Part shown: piece after piece, positions 49,179-58,553 of the stretch | How positions within the stretch are numbered: the stretch's first letter is position 1 | How the letters are laid out: each line of letters starts with the position of its first letter | Assembly: GCF_014692525.1 (NCBI RefSeq) | Contig: NZ_JACNYL010000003.1 | Location: 744,001 to 808,000 of the forward strand | Origin: Sphingobacterium chuzhouense | GTDB taxonomy: Bacteria > Bacteroidota > Bacteroidia > Sphingobacteriales > Sphingobacteriaceae | Direction of reading: 5' to 3' | DNA: 64,000 bases | Notes under the pieces: model-generated | Told to the model about the DNA's origin: nothing | Database searches by the model: none | Seen by the model: only the letters and a program-made list of their open reading frames with translations | Made by a program: the position numbers and the translations under genes

Positions 49179-50642
49179 TTGCTTTTTAGACTTGAACAAT
49201 ACATATTGAAAACAAATACTCCCGAAGACAATAAACAGCTTAAGCGCGGGCTAAGCAACAGACATATTCAGTTAATAGCCTTAGGCGGTGCCATTGGCAC
49301 AGGTTTATTTTTAGGTGTCGGACAAGCAGCCGTTCTGGCGGGTCCATCGGTTATACTTGGTTATGCCATTGCAGGGATCATCGCCTTTCTTATCATGCGA
49401 CAATTAGGTGAAATGGTAGTACATGAACCTGTTTCGGGTAGTTTCAGCTATTTTGCCAATAAATATTGGGGGTCGTTTGCAGGATATGCTTCGGGCTGGA
49501 ATTATTGGGTTCTTTACCTATTAGTCAGTATGGCCGAGTTGACAGCTATCGGTCATTACGTACAGTTTTGGTGGCCGGAAATTCCATTATGGGTATCTAG
49601 TTTGTTTTTCTTCATCGTAATCAACGTGCTCAACCTGGCTTCAGTAAAAGTATACGGTGAAACAGAATTTTGGTTTTCCATTATCAAAGTAGTGGCTATT
49701 ATCGCCATGATTATTTTTGGATGTTACCTTCTGATAAGTGGAAAAGGTGGAGGACAAGCTACCATAGAAAACTTGACCAATGACGGAGGTTTCTTCCCAA
49801 AAGGTTGGTTGTCTAGTAATGAAAGTGGTGCTTATCAGGGACTTTTAGCGGCATTGGTTATGATTATGTTTTCCTTTGGTGGGCTAGAATTGGTCGGCAT
49901 CACCGCCGCAGAGGCTGAAAATCCCGAAAAGAATATCCCCAAAGCGACAAACCAAGTGTTATGGCGTATACTTATTTTTTACATCGGCTCATTATTGGTA
50001 TTGTTCTCGCTAATGCCTTGGCGTAATATCACGCCCGAAACAAGTCCGTTTGTAGAGGTCTTTGCCAGTTTAAAAGGTTTACAGTTTGAACTTTTTGGCA
50101 CGACGTATTATTTTACAAATATCATTGCGAACGCATTAAATGTTATTGTGCTGACAGCGGCACTGTCGGTATATAATAGTTGTGTATACAGTAACTCACG
50201 TATGCTCTTTGGCTTAGCCGAACAAGGCAACGCTCCTAAGTTTCTGACGAAACTAAACAAGAACCATTCTCCCGTCAACGCTATCTTAGTTTCTGCAGGA
50301 CTAGTCGCTATATGTATCGTCATCAATAAGTTGATGCCAGAACGAGCATTGGAGGTATTGATGAGTTTAGTCGTGTCGTCGCTTGTCATCAATTGGATTA
50401 TGATATCCTTAACGCATATCTTTTTCAAAAGAAAAATAACCGAAAGGTTAGAAACGTCGTCATTTCCCACGCTTTTATACCCTATCAGTAACTATGTATC
50501 CCTTTTCTTCTTATCGGGTGTACTGGTTATGATGTGGTTTACCGGATTGAAGATTTCGGTAGAGTTGATACCTATCTGGTTGATATTGCTATATATCACG
50601 TATCGATTGGTGCAACGCAATAAGGGTAAGGAAGAATTTTGA
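49179..50642 (+). CDS. Amino-acid permease (APC superfamily, AAT type)
   Basis: 487-residue inner-membrane permease with about 12 helices. KRGLSNRHIQLIALGGAIGT then GLFLGVG is the hallmark of the AroP/CycA/LysP-like AAT group, followed by MRQLGEMVVHEPVSGSFSYF and GWNYWVLYLLVSMAELTAIG. GITAAEAENPEKNIPKATNQ lies between helices VI and VII. The likely substrate is a neutral or aromatic amino acid or D-alanine, not decidable here. No ATG precedes the conserved region; the TTG at 49179, with AAAGGA about 11 bases upstream, is the best start. Confidence 0.88.
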   Translation: MLFRLEQYILKTNTPEDNKQLKRGLSNRHIQLIALGGAIGTGLFLGVGQAAVLAGPSVILGYAIAGIIAFLIMRQLGEMVVHEPVSGSFSYFANKYWGSFAGYASGWNYWVLYLLVSMAELTAIGHYVQFWWPEIPLWVSSLFFFIVINVLNLASVKVYGETEFWFSIIKVVAIIAMIIFGCYLLISGKGGGQATIENLTNDGGFFPKGWLSSNESGAYQGLLAALVMIMFSFGGLELVGITAAEAENPEKNIPKATNQVLWRILIFYIGSLLVLFSLMPWRNITPETSPFVEVFASLKGLQFELFGTTYYFTNIIANALNVIVLTAALSVYNSCVYSNSRMLFGLAEQGNAPKFLTKLNKNHSPVNAILVSAGLVAICIVINKLMPERALEVLMSLVVSSLVINWIMISLTHIFFKRKITERLETSSFPTLLYPISNYVSLFFLSGVLVMMWFTGLKISVELIPIWLILLYITYRLVQRNKGKEEF

Positions 50643-50661
50643 TAATAAGACCTTAAACCTT

Positions 50662-51522
50662 TTAGTTTTCACCGGCTTCCTCTCCCCAAGTTTGCAGCTT
50701 TTCTTGAAGAATACGTGATATTTTATTGAAATAACGTTTTTGCTTATATCCCATAACCCATTGTACGCCTTGGATTGCATTTGTACAGAAAATCTCATCC
50801 GCTTCTTTCATGATTTCCGGACTTATCTGCGCCTCAACAACGGGCATACCCTCATGCTCCGCCATTTCCATAACAACTTTCCGCATGACACCTTCCACAC
50901 ACCCTTCTGTTAAAGCAGGCGTATACAGTGTTTTGTCGTAGTATACAAAGACATTGGATATCAACCCTTCGCATAGATTTCCGTCTTGATTTAGTAGAAA
51001 TACCTCATCATAGGCAAATTTCTTCTTATACAAACCTGCCATCACGTAGATCAATGCATTATTCGATTTAAGATGCGATAAGTCACTATAAGGTTTTTTA
51101 AAATCGGTATACAAATCAACAATGAGCCCTAATTTTTTATCTCGCAATACAGGAGGCATCCGAGATACCTGCAGCACATATACGGGTTTATTGGTCTCTG
51201 GCGCGTATGTTCCTCCGCCCGCACGATAAACGACTAAACGTACACGCACCTGCTGTCCAAGCATATTGTTTTTTCTTATCAGTTCTTCTGCTTTGGAACG
51301 AATAAAAAAAGCATCAAACTTGGAATATTCATCTAATTGCAACGTTTGCATGCCTTGTTGTAAACGTTTTATATGGAGATCTAGAAACCTAATATCGCCA
51401 TCTTTCCATAACATGGTTTCAAACAATCCGTCCCCATAACGCAAAGCGCGGTTATCTATTGTCGCGATCTGTTGATTTTCGGCAACAAGCTGCCCGTCAA
51501 AGTTGATATATTGTAAAGACAT
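50662..51522 (-). CDS. Class IV aminotransferase (aminodeoxychorismate-lyase/D-amino-acid-transaminase type)
   Basis: 286-residue fold-type IV PLP enzyme. The ATG at 51522 gives MSLQYINFDGQLVAENQQIA; the longer frame to 51576 would overlap rluD. NRALRYGDGLFETMLWKDG, the PLP Lys in SHLKSNNALIYVMAGLYKK, YDEVFLLNQDGNLCEGLISN and VEGVMRKVVMEMAEHEGMPV are typical. Members include PabC, branched-chain transaminases and D-alanine transaminase. The YGDGLFET motif fits PabC-like enzymes, but the assignment stays open. It follows rluD on the same strand by about 20 bases. Confidence 0.85.
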   Translation of the reverse strand: MSLQYINFDGQLVAENQQIATIDNRALRYGDGLFETMLWKDGDIRFLDLHIKRLQQGMQTLQLDEYSKFDAFFIRSKAEELIRKNNMLGQQVRVRLVVYRAGGGTYAPETNKPVYVLQVSRMPPVLRDKKLGLIVDLYTDFKKPYSDLSHLKSNNALIYVMAGLYKKKFAYDEVFLLNQDGNLCEGLISNVFVYYDKTLYTPALTEGCVEGVMRKVVMEMAEHEGMPVVEAQISPEIMKEADEIFCTNAIQGVQWVMGYKQKRYFNKISRILQEKLQTWGEEAGEN

Positions 51523-51542
51523 AAAAATTTTTCTATTTAAAC

Positions 51543-52577
51543 TTATCGGTCTGTCGACGCGACATAAGACCGCCATTTTTCCAAAACGGCTTGAAAATCG
51601 GAAGGAAGAGGCATTTGAAAGTGCATCGATTCTTTTGTGCGGGGATGGACAAAACCCAACGATTCCGCATGTAATGCTTGCCGAGGCAATAACTCAAAAC
51701 AGTTATTTACAAACTGCTTATACTTGTTGAATACAGTTCCTTTTAGAATTTTGTCCCCCCCATATGATTCATCCGAAAACAGCGGATGACCTATAGCTTT
51801 AAGATGTGCCCGTATTTGATGGGTACGTCCTGTTTCCAACTCACATGCTATCAACGTAACGTATCCCAAACGTTCTAATACTTTATAGTGTGTAACCGAC
51901 CATTTGCCTTTTTCAGGATCATCATACAATTCCATTATCCGACGATCTTTAGCATTCCTTCCAATATAACCGGACACTGTACCATCCTCTGCTATATCTC
52001 CCCAAACTAACGCCAGATATTTTCGATTTATTGTGTGATCAAAGAACTGTTTTGCCAAAAAAGTCATTGCCCATTCATTTTTTGCGATTACCAACAATCC
52101 TGATGTGTCCTTATCAATCCGGTGCACCAAACCTGGACGCCCCGTATTACCTGGCATGGTGGGCAATTGGTTTAAATGGTATGTCAAGGCATTAACGAGC
52201 GTTCCCGTGTAATTGTTGTAACCGGGATGGACGACCATGCCTGCTTCCTTATTTACCAATAGAAGGTCATCGTCTTCATAAATAATATCAAGCAGTATAT
52301 TTTCGGGATAAACTTCCGTATCACGAGGGGGGTCTGGCAAGACCATTGTGACGACATCCAATGGTTTTACCTTATAACTCGCTTTAACCAATTTCCCATT
52401 TACTAAAACAGTTTCCGCATCAATAGCATTTTGAATACGGCTTCTCGAAGTATTTTCCACCCGGTTCATCAAGAACTTATCAAGCCGTAACAACGCTTGT
52501 CCTTTATCCGCTTCAATCCGATAATGTTCAAAAAGCTCCCGTTCGTCCTGTTCGTGAATATCTAATTCTTCTGCCAT
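51543..52577 (-). CDS. rluD: 23S rRNA pseudouridine synthase RluD
   Basis: 344-residue RluA-family pseudouridine synthase. The ATG at 52577 starts MAEELDIHEQDERELFEHYR. An S4 RNA-binding domain (LRLDKFLMNRVENTSRSRIQ, then NAIDAETVLVNGKLVKASYK) precedes the catalytic domain with the active-site Asp in GLVHRIDKDTSGLLVIAKN and the motif ELETGRTHQIRAHLKAIGHP. The order and length fit RluD, which modifies helix 69 of 23S rRNA. It is divergent from the D-cysteine-desulfhydrase-like gene with 51 bases between the starts. Confidence 0.92.
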   Translation of the reverse strand: MAEELDIHEQDERELFEHYRIEADKGQALLRLDKFLMNRVENTSRSRIQNAIDAETVLVNGKLVKASYKVKPLDVVTMVLPDPPRDTEVYPENILLDIIYEDDDLLLVNKEAGMVVHPGYNNYTGTLVNALTYHLNQLPTMPGNTGRPGLVHRIDKDTSGLLVIAKNEWAMTFLAKQFFDHTINRKYLALVWGDIAEDGTVSGYIGRNAKDRRIMELYDDPEKGKWSVTHYKVLERLGYVTLIACELETGRTHQIRAHLKAIGHPLFSDESYGGDKILKGTVFNKYKQFVNNCFELLPRQALHAESLGFVHPRTKESMHFQMPLPSDFQAVLEKWRSYVASTDR

Positions 52578-52628
52578 CACGCAAAAGTATCGAAATCCTT
52601 TAAAATCTGCTAACTTTGGCAAAAGTAT

Positions 52629-53516
52629 ATGTTGGATTTTGATTTTTACAGTCCCGAAGAAGAGATTGCCCTTCCATTTTATGAAGAGCATCGTGTCCGT
52701 GTATTTGTCAAACGAGACGACCTCATACATCCCTATATATCAGGCAATAAGTGGCGAAAACTGAAATACCCTTTACAGCAAGCAAAAAAAGAAGGCAAAA
52801 GTCGATTAGTGACTTTTGGAGGAGCATGGTCTAACCATTTACTGGCCACAGCATGTGCAGGAGCGAAATTTGGTTTCCGTACATATGGATTTGTACGTGG
52901 AGAAACGATAGACAATCCGGTACTCAAATTATGCCAGCTGTTCGACATGGAATTACATTTTGTGGACCGGGAGAGCTATCGAGATAAAAAAGCATTGTTT
53001 GATATACATTTCGCCAATTCGGAGGAAGCGTATTTTATTGACGAAGGTGGTTATGGCCTGCTGGCCGCTCAAGGGTGTACAGAGATAACAAACGAATTGC
53101 ACCGTACTTATGATCATTGCTTCTGTGCATGCGGCACCGGTACGACGTTGGCAGGTTTAGCTCTGGGCATAAATACCCAACAATGCGGCACAACATTACA
53201 TGGCGTTCCAGTGCTTAAAGGGGGCGATTTTATCCGCGATGAAATTGTCAAACTCGGTGTATTAAACGCAGTGGATATACGCCTACATCTAGATTATCAT
53301 TTTGGTGGATACGCAAAGACGAAGCCGGAACTCATCGAATTTATAAAAATGTTTACACGCCAGACATCTATCCTAATAGAACCCACGTATACAGGAAAAT
53401 TGTTCTATGCAGTACACGATCTAATCGGTCAAAAACAGATTGCAGAGGAATCGACAGTGTTAGTCGTTCACTCTGGTGGGTTAACGGGTCTTTTGGGGAT
53501 GCTGGATAAGTTTTGA
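52629..53516 (+). CDS. ACC deaminase/D-cysteine desulfhydrase family PLP enzyme
   Basis: 295-residue fold-type II PLP enzyme. The Lys that holds PLP is in YISGNKWRKLKYPLQQAKKE; LVTFGGAWSNHLLATACAGA is the phosphate/substrate loop, and YFIDEGGYGLLAAQGCTEI and FCACGTGTTLAGLALG follow, ending in VLVVHSGGLTGLLGML. Related enzymes open 1-aminocyclopropane-1-carboxylate or desulfurise D-cysteine; D-cysteine desulfhydrase is the more common activity in this group. Length is slightly short. It is divergent from rluD. Confidence 0.9.
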   Translation: MLDFDFYSPEEEIALPFYEEHRVRVFVKRDDLIHPYISGNKWRKLKYPLQQAKKEGKSRLVTFGGAWSNHLLATACAGAKFGFRTYGFVRGETIDNPVLKLCQLFDMELHFVDRESYRDKKALFDIHFANSEEAYFIDEGGYGLLAAQGCTEITNELHRTYDHCFCACGTGTTLAGLALGINTQQCGTTLHGVPVLKGGDFIRDEIVKLGVLNAVDIRLHLDYHFGGYAKTKPELIEFIKMFTRQTSILIEPTYTGKLFYAVHDLIGQKQIAEESTVLVVHSGGLTGLLGMLDKF

Positions 53517-53551
53517 CCTCTCGATGATGTATATGATCATCTAGCAGCTAA

Positions 53552-54193
53552 TTATTCAAAAACGAGTTCTCCAAAAAAGTCCGGTAAATGGAAATTTGGC
53601 GTAGGATATTCTATTTTATTCCACGAAAGGAAATGTGGGGTCGGTAAACTATCGCCGCATTTAAAGAAGTTGCCATGTGCAGTAACACCCGTTAAGCGCT
53701 CTATTTTATCTTCTACAAATACCTCCGTTGGAATTACAAGGATAATATTCCATTTCTTTTTTCCGCCTACATTTACCACCGTTGTTGCCGTTTGAATTTT
53801 TACTGTTGTTGCCTGTTCAAGACGTATTCTCTCGTCTTTTACTCGAGAACCAGCACCTATCAGCCCTGCTCCCAGTACATTGAATTCGATATTGTAATAG
53901 CTTGCTTTCCCATCAAATGAGACAAAAAATTCCACACAACTGTCTTCCCATACGGCTTCATTAATGCGGACATATTGTGCTTTCACAAACTCTTCTTGAA
54001 CACTATAATGGATAATTATCCTTTGATTATCATGTGTTATTTGAAAATGGACTGCGGGCTTATATGGAAATTCTTTCCAATTTACATGTGCTATAGGTTG
54101 CCATGGCAATGTTTCCATCTGTTGGCTTAAAGCATAATAAGTAAATTTTTCGAGCGCTATATCACTGTAAGGTACTTGTAAACTGGTTATCAT
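53552..54193 (-). CDS. CBM9-like carbohydrate-binding protein
   Basis: 213-residue beta-sandwich protein of the carbohydrate-binding family 9-like group: VHFQITHDNQRIIIHYSVQE, VWEDSCVEFFVSFDGKASYY and IEFNVLGAGLIGAGSRVKDE, then the C-terminal KCGDSLPTPHFLSWNKIEYP. It lacks a signal peptide, so it is probably cytosolic, which is unusual for CBM9 domains. I chose the ATG at 54193 (10 bases after the kinase stop); one at 54211 would overlap that stop. It follows the hexosamine-kinase-like gene on the same strand. Confidence 0.82.
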   Translation of the reverse strand: MITSLQVPYSDIALEKFTYYALSQQMETLPWQPIAHVNWKEFPYKPAVHFQITHDNQRIIIHYSVQEEFVKAQYVRINEAVWEDSCVEFFVSFDGKASYYNIEFNVLGAGLIGAGSRVKDERIRLEQATTVKIQTATTVVNVGGKKKWNIILVIPTEVFVEDKIERLTGVTAHGNFFKCGDSLPTPHFLSWNKIEYPTPNFHLPDFFGELVFE

Positions 54194-54203
54194 TTTTCTC
54201 AAT

Positions 54204-55307
54204 TTATACATTAACACTTTCTTCCAAAATGGATGCAAGCTCCTCTTGATGCAATTCCATTTCTTGCACTAATTTAAGCTGTGCTTTCGTTCTAACCAAA
54301 TTATGTGTAGAATAATGTATTTTATAGTATGTATCGCCGTTTAGATAATCAGTAAGAAATCGAACGGCTTGCATAAAGGGCAGCAAAAATACACCGTGCA
54401 GTAAAGATGTAGTTTCCTTCTCCGTCAAAAAATCGCACGCTTCGCTCGTGTATCCTTGCGCATAAGCTTTGAATAAGGGTATATTCAATTTTATCTTCTC
54501 GGTATTAGGTTCATCCTCTGCTGCCGAATTGATAATAGTACGAATAGCATCTCCGAAATCGTAAGCTACATAACCCGGCATCACTGTGTCCAAATCAATT
54601 ACACATTGTACGCGATCATGTTCATCAAGCAAAACATTATTAAATTTCGTATCGTTATGGGTAATACGCAATGGCAAATCCCCGTTGTTTCCCATCAATA
54701 AAATGGTGCGCATCCGCTCCTCCCGCTTCAATATATAATCTAATATATCTTGTACTTCGTTGACACGACCTGCGGTGTTATCTTTTATAGCTTTACGCAA
54801 GTTAGCCATTCGGAAGTCGATGTTATGAAAATTAGGTAAAATCTCTACCAATTTGCTTGGATCAAGATCGGACAGCTGTTTTTGAAATTCGCCAAATGCC
54901 TTTCCTCCTGCATATGCTTGTGCTTCCGTTTCTACTATATCGTAGCTTTTGGTACCTTCCAATAAGATAAACATCCGCCAAAAGCCATCATTTTCATCTT
55001 GATAGTACAATTTCCCCTCGTGCGTCGGAATCAATGTTAACGTCGATTTCTCCACCTTTTCTTTTCCGAAATGTGCTAATTTCTTTTTCAGATGATCTAA
55101 TACGACTTTCGTATTTTCCATTAACCCTGCTACATCAACAAAGATCTGATTGTTAATCCGCTGAAATAGATAGCTTTTAGTATCGGTTTTTACACGATAG
55201 GTATCATTGATATGCCCCGATCCAAAACGTTCTACTTGAATGATATCTCCTTCTATATCAAAATGAGATGCAGAGCTTAAAATATTGTTATTCTTTAGTT
55301 CAGACAT
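54204..55307 (-). CDS. Aminoglycoside-phosphotransferase-family kinase (N-acetylhexosamine 1-kinase-like)
   Basis: 367-residue kinase. The ATG at 55307 starts MSELKNNNILSSASHFDIEG. VERFGSGHINDTYRV and SYLFQRINNQIFVDVAGLME form the ATP lobe; the catalytic loop is LRITHNDTKFNNVLLDEHDR and the metal loop is CVIDLDTVMPGYVAYDFGDA with IRTI. The pattern LxITHNDTKxNNVL is that of NahK-like N-acetylhexosamine kinases, which make GlcNAc- or GalNAc-1-phosphate, rather than antibiotic-modifying enzymes. The following CBM9-like gene may bind the sugar. Confidence 0.85.
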   Translation of the reverse strand: MSELKNNNILSSASHFDIEGDIIQVERFGSGHINDTYRVKTDTKSYLFQRINNQIFVDVAGLMENTKVVLDHLKKKLAHFGKEKVEKSTLTLIPTHEGKLYYQDENDGFWRMFILLEGTKSYDIVETEAQAYAGGKAFGEFQKQLSDLDPSKLVEILPNFHNIDFRMANLRKAIKDNTAGRVNEVQDILDYILKREERMRTILLMGNNGDLPLRITHNDTKFNNVLLDEHDRVQCVIDLDTVMPGYVAYDFGDAIRTIINSAAEDEPNTEKIKLNIPLFKAYAQGYTSEACDFLTEKETTSLLHGVFLLPFMQAVRFLTDYLNGDTYYKIHYSTHNLVRTKAQLKLVQEMELHQEELASILEESVNV

Positions 55308-55539
55308 TGGAAAATTTAAAAATTTAACAAAAACTATGTTAAACGGTGGCAATATCTATAAATAAATCAATAAATAAAAGCGCTGAATTAAAGCAAACGT
55401 TTGTTCTTTTTCTAATTTGATTTCACCTAAATCTAAGGTGAGAATAAACGATAACTAAGAAATAGCCTCGCTTTAGTTTTTTTAGATTGATGCGCAAGGC
55501 TGGAAAAGAATTTGTATTTTAGAGCATAAAATAGGCTTT

Positions 55540-56865
55540 ATGCTGACAGAGATTATTATTATAATAACATTAATTATATTTAATGGAATATTATCTGCTT
55601 CCGAGATAGCGATTGTATCAAGTCGAAAGGCACGTCTTCAGGCGGCAGCAGATAAAAACAACAAGTCTGCTCGGATAGCTTTAAATTTAAAGGAGAATCC
55701 CAATCAGTTTTTATCTACCATTCAGATTGGCATCACTTTAATCGGTATCCTTACAGGTTTTTTCAGCGGAGGAACCATTTCTTCTTATCTAGCCACTGTA
55801 TTTAGCCAAGTCTCGTTTCTTGCTCCCTACAGTCAACAGGTAGCTATCATTGTTGTGGTGCTCATTATTACTTATCTTTCTTTAGTCATCGGCGAACTTG
55901 TTCCCAAGCGCATCGGAATGGCTATACCGGAGAAATACGCATCATTTGTTGCTACGCCAATGCTGTTTTTGAGTAAATTTGTCAAACCATTCGTCTGGCT
56001 ATTAAGTGTTTCAACAGACACACTTGTTCGGTTACTGAATATTAAGGTTTCCAAGAACACCGTCACTGAAGAGGAAATCAAAGCGTTAGTTGACGAAGGC
56101 GTGATGAGTGGCGTCATTGAGAATTTCGAGCATGATTTTGTGGATCGATTACTTGTCCTTGGGGATAAACGCGCCATCAACCTGATGGTACACCGTTCAG
56201 ATATCGATTGCTTGGATCTCCAAAATAGTTTCGAAGAAAACAAGAGCATTATCCGACAGTCTGAACACACTGAATTTCCAGTGGTAGATGGTAGTTTCGA
56301 TCAGGTAAAGGGTATTATCCATGTCAAGACTTTTCTAAAAAAATATATCGACAATAGACCGATCGATTTGAGAGCATTGGTAAAACCTATTCCTTTCGTT
56401 AATGAAAACACGTCTGCTTACAACATATTAAACGTCTTAAAAAATGGCAAAGCACAACTAGCCGTCGTTATTGATGAATACGGTATACCACAAGGTGTTG
56501 TCTCTATAAAAGATATTGTACGTCAGCTTTTTGGCGATATGAACAATGGAGAAGAACGCTCAGATACCTCTATCCGCAAACGGGAAGATGGCTCGTATAT
56601 TATTGATGGAAGAACACAGCTCGACGATTTTTTAGAATATTTTCAAATCGAGTTGAGCGAAGGAGAGGAGGATGATATCTCTAATATTACTACGTTAGGC
56701 GGATTAGTATTTCTCACGTTGGATCATGTGCCGGAAGAAGGTGAGTTTATTCATTTCAAGGACTATAAATTGGAAGTTATTGATATGGATGGTCATCGAA
56801 TTGACAAGGTTTTGGTGATCACACCACCCCTTTTTACGAACGACATCAACGAGAACGCGGATTAA
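55540..56865 (+). CDS. Hemolysin/CNNM-family transporter-like protein with CBS pair
   Basis: 441-residue membrane protein of the CNNM/CorC group. The DUF21 transmembrane domain (FNGILSASEIAIVSSRKARL, IQIGITLIGILTGFFSGGTI, VIGELVPKRIGMAIPEKYAS) is followed by a CBS pair (MVHRSDIDCLDLQNSFEENK to VSIKDIVRQLFGDMNN) and a CorC_HlyC domain ending in EVIDMDGHRIDKVLVITP. Related proteins export magnesium or cobalt, and the name hemolysin is historical. It stands alone, converging with the GH25 gene. Confidence 0.92.
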   Translation: MLTEIIIIITLIIFNGILSASEIAIVSSRKARLQAAADKNNKSARIALNLKENPNQFLSTIQIGITLIGILTGFFSGGTISSYLATVFSQVSFLAPYSQQVAIIVVVLIITYLSLVIGELVPKRIGMAIPEKYASFVATPMLFLSKFVKPFVWLLSVSTDTLVRLLNIKVSKNTVTEEEIKALVDEGVMSGVIENFEHDFVDRLLVLGDKRAINLMVHRSDIDCLDLQNSFEENKSIIRQSEHTEFPVVDGSFDQVKGIIHVKTFLKKYIDNRPIDLRALVKPIPFVNENTSAYNILNVLKNGKAQLAVVIDEYGIPQGVVSIKDIVRQLFGDMNNGEERSDTSIRKREDGSYIIDGRTQLDDFLEYFQIELSEGEEDDISNITTLGGLVFLTLDHVPEEGEFIHFKDYKLEVIDMDGHRIDKVLVITPPLFTNDINENAD

Positions 56866-57713
56866 TAGGGAATTGTCAACTCTTCTAGTGCTTCAATACT
56901 TCCTTTAAACATGTTGAGGTCTACATTTCCTTTTATTCCCCGTACATACCCTCGTTCAGAGAATTGCCAGAAATTCCAATGCTTTTTGGGTTTATCTACC
57001 CAAAAATTGTAATTCGCTATCCATAATACGTAATTGGAAAACTCTTTTTCCAAAAAATCAGTAAAATAACTATCCCCGGAATAGAGGATGGGTTGGATGC
57101 CGTAATGTTCCTCGACTTCGTCCAGCCATCGCTTCAACCCTACCTTCAACGAATCCATAGGTTGTTTGCGTGGACGTTCCTCAATGTCCAGTACCGGGGG
57201 TAGATCGCCGGGTTTCAGTTTAACCGTGTTTATAAAATTACGCGCTTGGCAAATGGAGTTTTCATTTGGTCGAAAATAATGATAGGCTCCACGTAATTTG
57301 GCTCTACTTTGTGCAGCTTTCCAGTTTACAACGAAGCGTTTGTCCTTTGCCTCCTCTCCCATCGTAGCACGAATAAATACAAAGTCGATTGGCACTTGAT
57401 CGTATATAGTGTTGATATCTATCCAACTGATATCACCTTGGTACTGGGATATATCGATACCATATACGTAATCATTATGTTTTTCCATCAACTTCATATT
57501 TCGCTCTTCGTGTTCGCTCGTGGTGTGCTTATCCGTTGACTCCTCCGGAAAAATCCAGCTTTTTAGGGTATACGAAAAATCCGTTCTAAAATATAGGACA
57601 GCAAATACTAATAATATACATAGGGGTACAACCACACTCCAAATCAAATATTTTCTACGTTCTGCATCACTTGCTTTAGTCCCTCTTCTAACGGTTTTCC
57701 TTTGTTTTGTCAT
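56862..57713 (-). CDS. GH25-family lysozyme with N-terminal membrane anchor
   Basis: 283-residue muramidase of glycoside hydrolase family 25. One N-terminal membrane helix (KYLIWSVVVPLCILLVFAVL) anchors it. The catalytic region has YGIDISQYQGDISWIDI with the active-site Asp, RGAYHYFRPNENSICQARNF, LPPVLDIEERPRKQPMDSLK with the DxE pair, and PILYSGDSYFTD and WQFSERGYVRGIKGNVDLNM. It cleaves peptidoglycan between MurNAc and GlcNAc; the anchor suggests action in the periplasm. Its stop overlaps the CNNM stop region, so the genes converge. Confidence 0.92.
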   Translation of the reverse strand: MTKQRKTVRRGTKASDAERRKYLIWSVVVPLCILLVFAVLYFRTDFSYTLKSWIFPEESTDKHTTSEHEERNMKLMEKHNDYVYGIDISQYQGDISWIDINTIYDQVPIDFVFIRATMGEEAKDKRFVVNWKAAQSRAKLRGAYHYFRPNENSICQARNFINTVKLKPGDLPPVLDIEERPRKQPMDSLKVGLKRWLDEVEEHYGIQPILYSGDSYFTDFLEKEFSNYVLWIANYNFWVDKPKKHWNFWQFSERGYVRGIKGNVDLNMFKGSIEALEELTIPY

Positions 57714-57904
57714 ATCTCGCAGTGAAAATAGTAGATTTATTTTTTATTGGCAAACGGAAAAACACACTTTACAAGTCACCGTTTGGATTGCTTTTTTTGT
57801 AGTTGATAAGACATCAAAAAAATAATCCACCTCATTTTCAAAGGGTAATATACAAAGGCGAAAATAAGTTTTGTGAAACGGGTCGGAATTTCTACTTTTG
57901 TCGC

Positions 57905-57989
57905 GGAGAGTTGGCAGAGTGGTCGAATGCGGCGGTCTTGAAAACCGTTAACTGTCACAGGTTCGGGGGTTCGAATCCCTCACTCTCCG
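57905..57989 (+). tRNA. tRNA-Ser (anticodon TGA)
   Basis: 85 bases with a long variable arm as in class II tRNAs. The acceptor stem GGAGAGT pairs with ACTCTCC, the anticodon stem-loop CGGTCTTGAAAACCG has anticodon TGA, the variable arm is in TAACTGTCACAGGTTCGGG, and the T-arm is in GGGGTTCGAATCCCT. The discriminator is G. CCA is not encoded. A hairpin with T-run follows at 57992. Confidence 0.95.
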
Positions 57990-57991
57990 CT

Positions 57992-58018
57992 AAGCTTTAA
58001 TCAATAGGTTAAAGCTTT
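57992..58018 (+). terminator. Terminator of tRNA-Ser
   Basis: AAGCTTTAA pairs with TTAAAGCTT across TCAATAGG, followed by TTTTTTATT. Confidence 0.85.
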
Positions 58019-58110
58019 TTTTATTCCTACAGTTTAGTGCCATGATTAGTGGAGCCCCTCGATCATAAAACGGTTGATACGGGGCCATAAACGGGAACGG
58101 ATGTTAATTA

Positions 58111-58398
58111 CTCGATTTCCCTTTTTGTAAAAACGTGTACCCTTTTTCGTCACATGTGTTCACCTTTTCTGAAAGATTATTTACGACTGTAAAGCACGTG
58201 TCCCCTTTTGTAAAATACGTGATCCCCTTTGGATGAAAGATGTCCCCGTTTATCTAAAACGTGAACACTTATCGAAGATCCGTGTTCACGCATACCTAAA
58301 AGGTATTCATGTATGCCGAAAATGTGATCCCTTTTTTTGGAAATGTGTTCTCTTTTCATGAAAAAGGGAAATCGGAATGCAAAAAAGGGTTCCCGTTT
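58111..58398 (-). repeat. Degenerate 21-bp tandem array encoding KRGHVLY-like heptads
   Basis: About 288 bases show a 21-base period. On the minus strand one frame reads heptads one after another: KREPFFA, FRFPFFM, KREHISK, KRDHIFG, IHEYLLG, MREHGSS, ISVHVLD, KRGHLSS, KGDHVFY, KRGHVLY, SRK-stop-SFR, KGEHM-stop-R, KRVHVFT, KREIE-stop. The register holds through three in-frame stops (the first at 58177-58179). The array therefore extends past any open frame and is best described at the DNA level. It lies between tRNA-Ser and the cold-shock-domain gene. I do not list the 76-codon frame inside it as a gene. Confidence 0.85.
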
Positions 58399-58553
58399 CA
58401 AGACCAAAAAAGAGGTAACAACAACAAATTGCTTTTGCCGTTTTAAATCCGTATATTTGCATACATTTCAAAAGGCATCTATCTCTTATCCTTAAGCAAT
58501 CAGCTTCTTATAAGATTTACACCCTTATTATTTTATAACTTTAACCCCTTTTA

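Noticed and set aside
58177..58407. A 76-codon minus-strand frame in the 21-bp array as a protein gene
   Set aside because: The same heptad register continues through its stop codon and beyond, and no start signal or homologue is recognised, so I describe the DNA array instead.
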